Source of the DNA: Streptomyces sp. SAI-135
Lineage (GTDB): Bacteria > Actinomycetota > Actinomycetes > Streptomycetales > Streptomycetaceae
DNA: 64,000 bases
Assembly: GCF_029893805.1 (NCBI RefSeq)
Contig: NZ_JARXYP010000002.1
Coordinates: 8,928,001-8,992,000 of the forward strand
Reading direction: 5' to 3'
The notes beneath the pieces were generated by a model. That model searched no databases, was not told the DNA's origin, and saw nothing but the letters and a program-made list of their open reading frames with translations. A program made the translations under genes and the position numbers. Position 1 is the first letter of the stretch. Every line of letters starts with the position of its first letter. This document shows positions 1 to 7,414 of the stretch, in pieces.

Positions 1-869
1 TTGAGGCCTCCGGCGGTCAGGCCGCTCATGATGTTGCGCTGGAAGACCAGGAAGATCAGCAGTGTCGGTATCGAGGCGATGGTCAGCGCCGCGATCAGTA
101 CGTTGACGGGGACGCCGTTGGACAGGGAGTAGATACCGACGTTCAGGGTCTGCTTGGCGGGGTCGGGCAGGGTGAGCATCGGCCACAAGAAATCCTTCCA
201 GACTCCGACGACCGCGAAGATCGAGACCACGCCCAGGATGGGGCGGGAGATCGGCAGCACGATGGACCACAGGGTGCGCAGCGGGCCGGCGCCGTCCATG
301 GAGGCGGCGTCGAGCAGTTCCTGCGGTATGGAGTCGAAGAAGCGCTTCAGCAGGAAGATGTTGAAGGCGTTGGTGACGGACGGCAGCCAGATCACCCAGG
401 GTGAGTTCAGCAGGTTGCGCTCCACGAGCGGCACGTCGAGAACCGTCAGGTACTGGGGGACGACGAGCACGGTGGCGGGGATCATCAGCGTCGCGAGCAT
501 CATGCCCAGGATCGCCTTGCCCAGGACGGGACGCAGCTTGGACAGCGAGTAGGCGGCCGCCACGTCCAGGACGAGCTGGAAGGCGAGGGCGCCGAACGCG
601 TAGTACAGGGTGTTGAACAGCAGGGAGGACAGGTCCATGACGTCCCAGGCGCGGCTGTAGCTGTCCGGTGTGAAGCTCTTCGGCACCAGGGTGGGCGGGG
701 TCTGGACGACCTCCTGGGTGTCCTTGAAGCCGCTGGAGACGAGCCAGTAGAGCGGTCCGAGGAAGGCCAGCGTGAATCCGGCGACGACCACGGCGAAGAC
801 CGTCCAGTACACCGCCTTGCCCTTCGGCCTGGCGAGGGTTGCGGGCGAGATGAGTGTGCGTGTCGACAT
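1..869 (-). CDS. Sugar ABC transporter permease (MalG-type), 3' end cut by window edge
   Basis: Membrane permease of a carbohydrate (CUT1) ABC importer. The frame opens at ATG 869 behind a GGGAG ribosome site, and 289 codons are visible; it is still open at base 1, where it reads ...MSGLTAGGL, so probably only one or a few residues are missing. Hydrophobic segments are spread along the chain, the first at about residues 22-45. The EAA loop that docks the ATPase reads ELLDAASMDGAGPLR near residue 185. It lies 15 nt after the MalF-type permease, as third gene of a binding protein-permease-permease operon. No ATPase gene is visible; streptomycete importers of this class commonly share MsiK encoded elsewhere (family knowledge). 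Confidence 0.93.
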   Translation of the reverse strand, partial: MSTRTLISPATLARPKGKAVYWTVFAVVVAGFTLAFLGPLYWLVSSGFKDTQEVVQTPPTLVPKSFTPDSYSRAWDVMDLSSLLFNTLYYAFGALAFQLVLDVAAAYSLSKLRPVLGKAILGMMLATLMIPATVLVVPQYLTVLDVPLVERNLLNSPWVIWLPSVTNAFNIFLLKRFFDSIPQELLDAASMDGAGPLRTLWSIVLPISRPILGVVSIFAVVGVWKDFLWPMLTLPDPAKQTLNVGIYSLSNGVPVNVLIAALTIASIPTLLIFLVFQRNIMSGLTAGGL

Positions 870-884
870 GGTGGGCTCCCTGGC

Positions 885-1844
885 CTACTTGTCCTCGGCG
901 CGGCTGAGCTTCACGTAGAGCGCCGAGAATCCGGCGAGCAGGACGAGGAGCAGCAGGCCGAGCGCCGCCGCGGCGCCGTAGTTGTTGAAGTTGAACGCGT
1001 ACTGGTAGATCAGGTAGACGACGGTGGTCGTGGAGCCTTCGGGGCCGGCGCCGCCGGTCAGGAGGAAGGGTTCGACGAAGACCTGCATCGTCGCGATGAT
1101 CTGCATGAGCAGCATCAGTGAGAGGATGAGCCGGGTCTGCGGGATGGTGATGTGCCAGATCTTGCGGAGCAGGCCGGCACCGTCGAGTTCCGCCGCCTCG
1201 TACAGTTCGCCCGGGACGCCCTGGAGCGCCGCGAGGTAGATCAGGGTGGCGCCGCCCATGTTCATCCAGGTCGCTGCGATGACGACGGAGAGCATGGACA
1301 GGTCGGGATCCTGGAGCCACTGCTGCGCGGGCACCCCGAAGAACCCGAACACCTCGTTGAGCAGGCCGTATCCGGGGTCGTAGAGGTACTTGAAGAGCAG
1401 CACCGAGGCGACGGGCGGCAGCATCACGGGCAGATAGACGAGCAGCCTGAGGTAGCCCTGCCCGTGCCGGAACTCGTTGATGACCACGGCGGCGACGAAC
1501 GGCACCGCGAAGCCGAAGATCAGCGCGAGGACGGTGAACAGGAGCGTGTTGCGCCAGGCCTGCCAGAACGCCGGGTCGTTGAAGACGGTTTCGAGGTTGT
1601 CGAGGCCGACCCAGGTCGTCTGTCCGCTCTCGGTCTTCTGGAAGGCGAGCAGGAACTCCCGGATCATCGGGTACCAGGAGAACACCAGGAAACACAGCAC
1701 GGCTCCGATGAGGAAGCCGTGGGCCGTCAGGTTGCGCCTGAGGCTGTTGGCGAAGGAGCCGCCGCGGGTCGATGGGCCCGCCGCGCGCGGCTCGGGAGGG
1801 CGGGAGGGTCCCGCCTTGCTCGGGGTCAGGCTCGGGGCCGACAT
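885..1844 (-). CDS. Sugar ABC transporter permease (MalF/UgpA-type)
   Basis: Partner permease of the same CUT1 importer, 319 residues, a usual length. I chose ATG 1844 because GAGGAG stands 6 nt upstream and the frame further upstream overlaps the binding-protein gene. A Pro/Gly/Arg-rich cytosolic tail of about 45 residues precedes the first membrane helix (LIGAVLCFLVFSWYPMI). The EAA loop reads ELYEAAELDGAGLLRKIW near residue 210. The gene lies 74 nt after the binding-protein stop and 15 nt before the MalG-type permease, so the three are probably one transcript. The substrate cannot be read from the permease. Confidence 0.93.
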   Translation of the reverse strand: MSAPSLTPSKAGPSRPPEPRAAGPSTRGGSFANSLRRNLTAHGFLIGAVLCFLVFSWYPMIREFLLAFQKTESGQTTWVGLDNLETVFNDPAFWQAWRNTLLFTVLALIFGFAVPFVAAVVINEFRHGQGYLRLLVYLPVMLPPVASVLLFKYLYDPGYGLLNEVFGFFGVPAQQWLQDPDLSMLSVVIAATWMNMGGATLIYLAALQGVPGELYEAAELDGAGLLRKIWHITIPQTRLILSLMLLMQIIATMQVFVEPFLLTGGAGPEGSTTTVVYLIYQYAFNFNNYGAAAALGLLLLVLLAGFSALYVKLSRAEDK

Positions 1845-1918
1845 CGTCGCTCCTCGGTGCTGGGCTGCTGGATCTGCTGCCGGGCGGGGCCGCCTTCCGG
1901 CCGCCCCGCCCGTGCCGG

Positions 1919-3334
1919 TCACTGGTTGGCCAGGACCTGGTTGACCTGCGACTCGGCGGTGGCAAGCAGCTTGTCGACGTCGGCGTTCTTGTTGGTGAGG
2001 ATGCCGGACATGACGTTGTCGAGGACCTTGTAGATCTCCTGCGCCTTCGGCGGCTCGGCCTTGCCCGGCACCGGGTTGTCCATGAACGTCTTGAAGTTGG
2101 CGACCGGCATGGTGGCGTTCGCCTGGCGCGCGGCGTCGTCCTTGGTCTTGGACTCGTTGAGCCAGAAGTTGGGCTGCGGCACACCGACCGGGAGCTTGTC
2201 GGCCTTGGTCCGCTCCCAGTCGAACTGGCCCTTGCCGACGGTGAGGTTCTTGAAGTTGAGCCAGGCGATCGCGGCCTTGATCTTGTCGCCGGAGATGCCC
2301 TGCTTGATCATGTAGTTGTTGCCGCCGGCGAGGGTGCTCTGTCCGCCGGGGATCGGGCCCATGCCGAAGTTCTCGTACGTGGCGCCGAGTTGCTGGACCA
2401 TGTACGCGATGTCGTCCGGGGCGGCGAGGTACATGCCGAGCTTGTCGGTGGCGATCTGCTTCTGGAGGTCGCCCCACTTCAGCAACTGGGTCTTGCCCAT
2501 GCTGTCGTCCTCCCAGCGCATGGCGTGGAGGTTCTCGGCGACCTGCTTGCCGAGGGTGTCGTTGAAGGCGGCTTTCTTGCCGCTCGCGTCGACGATGTTC
2601 CCGCCCCGGCTGTAGAGCTGGGCGGTGAAGTGCCAGCCGCCGGTGTTGCCGGCACTGTACTCACCGAATCCCGCGATACCGTCGCCCAGGTCGGCGATCT
2701 TCTTGGCGGCGGAACGGACCTCGTCCCAGGTACGCGGCGGACTGTCGGGGTCGAGGCCGGCCTGCTTGAACAGCTTGCGGTTGATGAGCAGGCCCATCGT
2801 GTAGTTGCTGGTGGGCAGACCGTAGAGCTTGCCGTCCTTCTTGAGCTGGCCGAGCACGTTGGGGTCGATGTCCTTGAGCGCCGGCACCGACTTGTCGCTG
2901 ACGTACGCGCTGATGTCTGCGGCGCCGTTCTCGGAGAGCACCTGGTCCAGGTCGGTGAAGTAGGTGTAGAAGACGTCCGGTTGCGACTTGGCCTTCAGCA
3001 TGGCGGTGAAGCGGGCGGGCTCCAGGCACTGGCCGGGAGTGGAGCGTCCCTCGATGGTGACGTTGGGGTACGTCTTGTTGAACTCGGCGACGTCCTCCTT
3101 CCACTCCTTCAGCTCGGCCGCCTTCGCGGTCGGAGGCATGCAGTCGATGGTGATGGTCACCTTCGTCTTGGGGTCCAGCGGGGCGGACGGGTCGCTCGCT
3201 CCGTTCCCCTGGGAGCCGTCGCTGTCGTCGCTGCTGCTGCTGGTGCCGCAGGCGGCCAGGGCGGTCAGGGTGAGCGCGGAGACAAGGGCGGCCGCGCTGG
3301 CGCGACGCGTACGACGGAACCGGGCAACTCTCAT
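1919..3334 (-). CDS. Extracellular sugar-binding lipoprotein
   Basis: Substrate-binding lipoprotein of the importer, 471 residues, SBP bacterial family 1. The start at ATG 3334 is backed by AAGGGG 8-9 nt upstream; the frame is open 31 codons further but without a signal there. It has an Arg-rich N-region, a hydrophobic stretch and the lipobox LTALAAC, followed by a Ser/Asp-rich linker, so it should be lipid-anchored outside the membrane. The mature part shows the usual periplasmic-binding pattern (KVTITIDC, YTMGLLINRKLF, PRTWDEV). It is the first gene of the operon; the 97 bases upstream hold a perfect inverted repeat, a likely operator. The sugar is unknown; beta-glucan or other plant or fungal oligosaccharides would fit the neighbours (inference). 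Confidence 0.92.
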   Translation of the reverse strand: MRVARFRRTRRASAAALVSALTLTALAACGTSSSSDDSDGSQGNGASDPSAPLDPKTKVTITIDCMPPTAKAAELKEWKEDVAEFNKTYPNVTIEGRSTPGQCLEPARFTAMLKAKSQPDVFYTYFTDLDQVLSENGAADISAYVSDKSVPALKDIDPNVLGQLKKDGKLYGLPTSNYTMGLLINRKLFKQAGLDPDSPPRTWDEVRSAAKKIADLGDGIAGFGEYSAGNTGGWHFTAQLYSRGGNIVDASGKKAAFNDTLGKQVAENLHAMRWEDDSMGKTQLLKWGDLQKQIATDKLGMYLAAPDDIAYMVQQLGATYENFGMGPIPGGQSTLAGGNNYMIKQGISGDKIKAAIAWLNFKNLTVGKGQFDWERTKADKLPVGVPQPNFWLNESKTKDDAARQANATMPVANFKTFMDNPVPGKAEPPKAQEIYKVLDNVMSGILTNKNADVDKLLATAESQVNQVLANQ

Positions 3335-3431
3335 GGGTGGGTCCCCTTCGGGCATGACGTGGAGGAGGCCCCACCGACTGTGCTCGGGTGCGTTGTGGGG
3401 CGGGCCACACTCAACCACCGCTGACAAGACT

Positions 3432-3445
3432 GCGCAAGATTGCGC
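3432..3445. promoter_or_regulatory. Palindrome GCGCAAGATTGCGC upstream of sugar importer
   Basis: Perfect 6+2+6 inverted repeat (GCGCAA-GA-TTGCGC), 98 bases upstream of the binding-protein start. The 611-base stretch 3335-3945 holds no gene I can support. It also contains GTAATTGC (3455-3462) and its inverse GCAATTAC (3756-3763), in short AT-rich patches that stand out in this GC-rich DNA and may mark promoter elements. A repressor operator is the simplest reading; no regulator gene sits beside it, so the protein that binds is unknown. Confidence 0.5.
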
Positions 3446-3897
3446 GTCAGTTTTGTAATTGCTCGACAGTTGAGCGTCGGCTAGTCGTCAGCGACGCAAG
3501 GGGGGCCTCGTGCAGGCGACCGTGAGCCTGGGGCGTGAGGGGGTGGCACGGGGAGTTCGGCGGCGTGGCGCACGTCCCCGATAACGGTGGCAAAGCGGAA
3601 GGAGAGAGGCCGAGCGGCGCCCCGCGTCCGGGTGTGCACTGCTTGCGGCCGCTGCCCTCTGCCGTCCGCCGTCAGGTCGGTCATGGGTGGGTTGAGTCGC
3701 CTGAGTGAACGTCTCCGGAGGTCGATGCACGTCCGCAAATTATGGGGCAGTCCTCGCAATTACCTGATGGAGACATCGCGGTGCGCACGCAGCACGCTAC
3801 GAGTAGCTGAAGCAAGCTCTGGAGCAACTGCGCCTCAGGCCGGGGCAGTTCCCTGGGTTCGACGCTTCCCCCAGAACGGCCGGCGCCTGCTGATTGC

Positions 3898-3913
3898 CCG
3901 GCCTCGCGGCCGG
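3898..3913 (-). terminator. Hairpin after SpoIIE-type phosphatase gene
   Basis: CCGGCC-TCGC-GGCCGG, a perfect 6-bp stem with a 4-base loop, 33 bases past the stop codon of the phosphatase gene. It has no U-tract, as is common for actinobacterial terminators. Confidence 0.4.
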
Positions 3914-3945
3914 CGGGGCGGCGGCGGCCGCGTCCCGTTCGTGCG

Positions 3946-5121
3946 TCACTGCGTACGCGGTTGCCACTCCACCAGCATGATGGTCGCGTCGTCCCGGAGC
4001 CGGCTGGTCTCCGCGTCCAGGATCGAGTGGATCAGCCGCCGCAGGCTCTCCGGGGCCAGCTCTCCCGCGGCGGTTGCGCGGATGACGTAGTCGGCGAACC
4101 GCTGGAGCCCGAACAACTCCCCGTCGTGGGTGCGGGCCTCGGTGACACCGTCGGTGTAGAGCAGGACCCGGTCGCCCGGTCGCAGTGTCACCTCGTGGAT
4201 CGTGCGGCCGCGGTCGCCGAGCAGGGACGGCAGTCCCAGCGGAGGGTCGGCGTCTCTCTCCAAGGCACCCTCGATCAGCCGTTGGTCCCGGATGAGCAAG
4301 GGGGCGGGGTGTCCGCAGTTGTACCACCGCAGAACGCCCGAGGCGAGATCCAGTTGGGCGAGGACGCCGGTGCAGAACTGGTTGGGCAGCCATTGGGCCA
4401 GGGCGTCGTCCACGGTCTGTGCCAGTTCGGGCAGTTCGGCTCCGACGCGGCGGGCGTTGCGGCAGGCCGCGAGGGAGAGGGCACTGGTCAGGCCGGAGGC
4501 GAGGTCGTGCCCCATGGCGTCGAGGACGGTGGCGTGCAGCGTCGTCTCGGTGAGGGCGTGGGCGAAGGCGTCGCCGCCGATCTCGTAGGCGGGTTCGAGG
4601 ACGGCCGTGGAGACCACGCGTGTGTTGCCGATCGTCCGGGGCGGCAGGAAGGCGCGCAGCATCTCGGAGGGCAGTTGCATGCGTTCGGTGCGGGTGCGCT
4701 GGACGTAGGAGTCCTTGAAGGTGCGCCGGGAGGTGACCATCATCGCCACGAGGGTGGCCAGGGCCTTGCCGCGATTCAGGGAGGCGGCGGTGAGGGAGGG
4801 GGAGTGGACGGCCAGGACTCCCAGTCGTTCGGCGCCGTCCAGCAAGGGGAACCAGGCCACCATCGCGCCGGAGTCCGCGGGCTCGACTCGCAGGGACTGG
4901 GTGCGGTACGTCCAGCCGGCCAGGGAGTCGTCGATGGGGAGCGTCGCGGTCACATCGGTCAGCGGGACCAGGTGACGTTGCTGGATGTCGGCGAGGTAGG
5001 CCACCGAGTGACGCAACCCGAGGGCCTTGGTGCAGCGGGCCATGGCGGTGGTGAGGTCGACGGTCCGGTTGGCCGAGTCGGCCAGGAACTGGTGCAACTG
5101 GTCCTCACCGGCCTCGGGCAT
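3946..5121 (-). CDS. GAF-SpoIIE (PP2C-type) serine phosphatase
   Basis: Cytosolic phosphatase of the RsbU/SpoIIE group, 391 residues, likely acting on anti-sigma-factor antagonists (family knowledge). Residues about 1-145 form a GAF-like sensor with no transmembrane segment; the C-terminal 230 residues are the PP2C domain. The metal-binding signature is intact: GGDAF, DAMGHD, YTDGVTEA and LRDDATIMLVEW. The start is ATG 5121 (GAGG 5 nt upstream) or GTG 5127 (GGAGG 9 nt upstream). It stands alone between the importer operon and the CGNR regulator. No kinase or anti-sigma partner is nearby, so its target is unknown. Confidence 0.9.
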   Translation of the reverse strand: MPEAGEDQLHQFLADSANRTVDLTTAMARCTKALGLRHSVAYLADIQQRHLVPLTDVTATLPIDDSLAGWTYRTQSLRVEPADSGAMVAWFPLLDGAERLGVLAVHSPSLTAASLNRGKALATLVAMMVTSRRTFKDSYVQRTRTERMQLPSEMLRAFLPPRTIGNTRVVSTAVLEPAYEIGGDAFAHALTETTLHATVLDAMGHDLASGLTSALSLAACRNARRVGAELPELAQTVDDALAQWLPNQFCTGVLAQLDLASGVLRWYNCGHPAPLLIRDQRLIEGALERDADPPLGLPSLLGDRGRTIHEVTLRPGDRVLLYTDGVTEARTHDGELFGLQRFADYVIRATAAGELAPESLRRLIHSILDAETSRLRDDATIMLVEWQPRTQ

Positions 5122-5283
5122 CGTCACCTCGTTCCGCCTCCCTCAGGTCGCGAGCCGTCTGGCGCCCATGGTTCAGCAGTCTCACACCGGGGCTGTGCGG
5201 GCGCATTCGGACGGCCGCCCTCGGGTGACGCGTGGCGCCGGAATCAGAAGCGGCTTCAGGACGGGTGGACGCTGGGTTCGGTG

Positions 5284-5886
5284 TCAGGGAGAGGCGGTGC
5301 GGCGGGCGTAGGCGCGGGCGGCGCGTGCGCGGTCGCCGCAGCGGGTGGAGCACCAGTGGCGGCGGCCGTGGCGGAGCAGGTAGCGGTTGCAGGGGGCGGA
5401 GCCGCAGGCGGTGAGGCGGTCCGCGTCGGGGCCCGTGAGCAGGTCGGCGGCGTCAGCGGCGAGGGTGGCCAGGGCGTGGTCGACGATCGCGGTGGTGGGG
5501 TGCGGGGTGGAGCGGTAGGGGCCGGTTTTGTCGTCCCACTGCAGCAGCGGAGCGGTGGGAACGCGGGTCATCGCGTCGTTGACGGCCCTGATCGCGGCGG
5601 GGAGGGCAGCCAGCCCTTCGGCGCGAGCGGCGAACAGCGACCTGATCTGTTCGCGCAGCGAGCGTAGTTGGGTCGCGCACATCTCCCGCATGCCGGCGTC
5701 GACCGGTGCGAGACCGCGTTCCGTCAACCAGTGGTTCGCCTGCGCGGGGGTGCCCAGAAGATCGACCGTGTGCCCGCCCGTCAGCACGATCGCGCTGTTG
5801 GCGAGGGCGAGGGAGAGGTGCTCCTCCTCGCCCTGAGCGGGCGGCAGACCGAGCTGGTCAGTCGGGGACTCTTTCACGTTTCTCAT
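5284..5886 (-). CDS. CGNR zinc-finger regulator (ABATE domain)
   Basis: 200-residue DNA-binding regulator of the ABATE-CGNR family. The N-terminal part (about 25-150) matches the ABATE region that precedes these fingers. The C-terminus holds the finger with Cys161, Cys166, Cys179 and Cys183 and the motif CNRYLLRHGRRHWCSTRCGDR. Start ATG 5886 has AAGGA 6 nt upstream. It is divergent from the metallo-hydrolase gene at 5964; the 77 bases between carry a 10-10-10 inverted repeat. The arrangement suggests it controls itself and that neighbour (inference). Confidence 0.88.
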   Translation of the reverse strand: MRNVKESPTDQLGLPPAQGEEEHLSLALANSAIVLTGGHTVDLLGTPAQANHWLTERGLAPVDAGMREMCATQLRSLREQIRSLFAARAEGLAALPAAIRAVNDAMTRVPTAPLLQWDDKTGPYRSTPHPTTAIVDHALATLAADAADLLTGPDADRLTACGSAPCNRYLLRHGRRHWCSTRCGDRARAARAYARRTASP

Positions 5887-5904
5887 GTTAGTCCTTGCGT
5901 GTAT

Positions 5905-5934
5905 CCGTGAGAAGCGACTAGGTTCTTCTCACGG
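5905..5934. promoter_or_regulatory. 30-bp inverted repeat in divergent CGNR / hydrolase promoter
   Basis: CCGTGAGAAG and CTTCTCACGG are perfect 10-bp arms separated by 10 bases. A third half-site, CCGTGAG (5950-5956), overlaps the ribosome site of the metallo-hydrolase gene. This is the expected layout of an operator for the adjacent CGNR regulator. Confidence 0.65.
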
Positions 5935-5963
5935 TTAAAAGACGCTCATCCGTGAGGTGCTTC

Positions 5964-6755
5964 ATGTCTTCTCTTCCCGCAACCGCCCATCCCTTCCCGG
6001 TCCGGGTCTTCGGTGGCCCCACCGCCCTCTTCGAGTACGGCGGCCTGCGCTTCCTCACCGACCCGACCTTCGACGCCCCGGGCGACTACGCCCGTCCTGA
6101 CGGCCGATTCCTCACCAAGACAGCCCCCTCCAGCGGGGTCCCCGCCGATCTCGGCTCCATAGACGTGGTTCTGCTGTCGCACGACGAGCATCCCGACAAC
6201 CTGGACAAGTCCGGCCGGGCCCTGCTTGCCGACGTCGGGCTCACCCTCACCACCCCTGGCGGCGGGCAGCGCCTCAAGGACGGAGCCAAGGGTCTGGCCG
6301 ACTGGGAATCCGTCGAACTGAACCGCCCTGACGGCGGCACGATCACCGTGACAGGAGTCCCCGCCATACACGGCCCCGGCCCGCGTGAGAAGGTCGAGCG
6401 CGTGACCGGACAGGTCGTCGGCTTCGTCCTGACCGGAGAGGACCTGCCGACCGTCTACGTCAGCGGCGACAACGCCTCCCTCGACGTGGTCAAGGAGATA
6501 GCCGAGCGCTTCGCCCCCATTGACACCGCACTCCTCTTCGCCGGCGCCCCCCGCTTCCCCGAACTCTTCGCCAACCAGTTGATCGTCCTGAGCAGCGCCC
6601 AGGCAGCCGAGGCGGCCCAACTCCTCGGCGCCCGCCGCGTGATCCCCGTCCACTACGACAGTTGGGCCCATTTCACGGAGGGCCATGACGAGTTGGCAGC
6701 CGCCTTCGCTGCCGCCGGTCTGGCCGACCGCCTGGACTGGGGCCGGCGAGGCTGA
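5964..6755 (+). CDS. MBL-fold metallo-hydrolase (UlaG-like)
   Basis: 263-residue metallo-beta-lactamase-fold hydrolase. The first metal motif reads SHDEHPDNL (His73, Asp74, His76, Asp78), so the final His of the usual HxHxDH is Asn, as in a known actinobacterial subgroup (family knowledge). Further ligand positions fit GVPAIHG, VSGDNAS and IPVHYDSWAHF. There is no signal peptide, so it is cytosolic. I take ATG 5964 because GTGAGG lies just upstream; a GTG at 5952 is in frame but inside that site. It is divergent from the CGNR regulator and probably regulated by it. The substrate is unknown. Confidence 0.9.
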   Translation: MSSLPATAHPFPVRVFGGPTALFEYGGLRFLTDPTFDAPGDYARPDGRFLTKTAPSSGVPADLGSIDVVLLSHDEHPDNLDKSGRALLADVGLTLTTPGGGQRLKDGAKGLADWESVELNRPDGGTITVTGVPAIHGPGPREKVERVTGQVVGFVLTGEDLPTVYVSGDNASLDVVKEIAERFAPIDTALLFAGAPRFPELFANQLIVLSSAQAAEAAQLLGARRVIPVHYDSWAHFTEGHDELAAAFAAAGLADRLDWGRRG

Positions 6756-6802
6756 GCCTCGGCGCCTTAAGGCCGCCGACCGGGCAAGATCCTGCTGAAA
6801 GC

Positions 6803-7237
6803 TCAGTGCTGCGATGTCCCGGCAGCAATCTCGAATCCTGAGGACTCGTCCCACGGAACCGCACCCCACAGGCTCACCACGGCGGCCCAGATGCGGTCCA
6901 CCAGAGGCCAGTCGGGGTTGTCCCCGCTGAGGGTGACAGTGGCCAGCAAGTCGCATCCCCAGATGCCGTGCTCGTCGTTCGGCGAAGCGGCGATCACGGA
7001 CTCAGCGATCTCGGCTACGCCCACGTGTACTTCCAGCGTCAACAGGTCCGCGACTGGCCTGTCGCTGCCGCTGCGGCCAGTACCGAGCCTGAAGGCGGCC
7101 ACCGGTGCCTCGTACGGTCCCAGGCACTCGCCGACCAGAGGGACGCCGCTCTCCAGGAGGTGATCCAACAGACGATCAAGTGCCTCGTCCCCGCTCTCTT
7201 CTCCAGAGCGGCAGAAGAAGCTGAGTTGATAGGTCAC
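6803..7237 (-). CDS. Hypothetical protein, 144 residues
   Basis: I do not recognise this protein. It has good codon bias, an acidic composition and no signal peptide or membrane segment. Blocks such as LDRLLDHLLESGVPLVGECL and LLTLEVHVGVAEIAESVI suggest a small alpha/beta fold. The start GTG 7237 has GAGGGA 5 nt upstream; a GTG at 7255 is also in frame. It converges with the metallo-hydrolase gene (47 bases between stops) and has no obvious operon partner. Confidence 0.6.
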   Translation of the reverse strand: MTYQLSFFCRSGEESGDEALDRLLDHLLESGVPLVGECLGPYEAPVAAFRLGTGRSGSDRPVADLLTLEVHVGVAEIAESVIAASPNDEHGIWGCDLLATVTLSGDNPDWPLVDRIWAAVVSLWGAVPWDESSGFEIAAGTSQH

Positions 7238-7414
7238 GGTTCCCTCGTCGTTCACGCTTGTCCGGAAGCTGCATGCACTCCGTCATCATGTATGACGCAC
7301 TTGTGATCACGGACGGCGGCGTGGGGTCGGGACGGCCACGCGGTACGACGGCAGCGGGGCCGGCCGAGGGGCCGTACCCCGCTGCTGGACAGGTGGGAGA
7401 ATCAGGCGCGCAGG

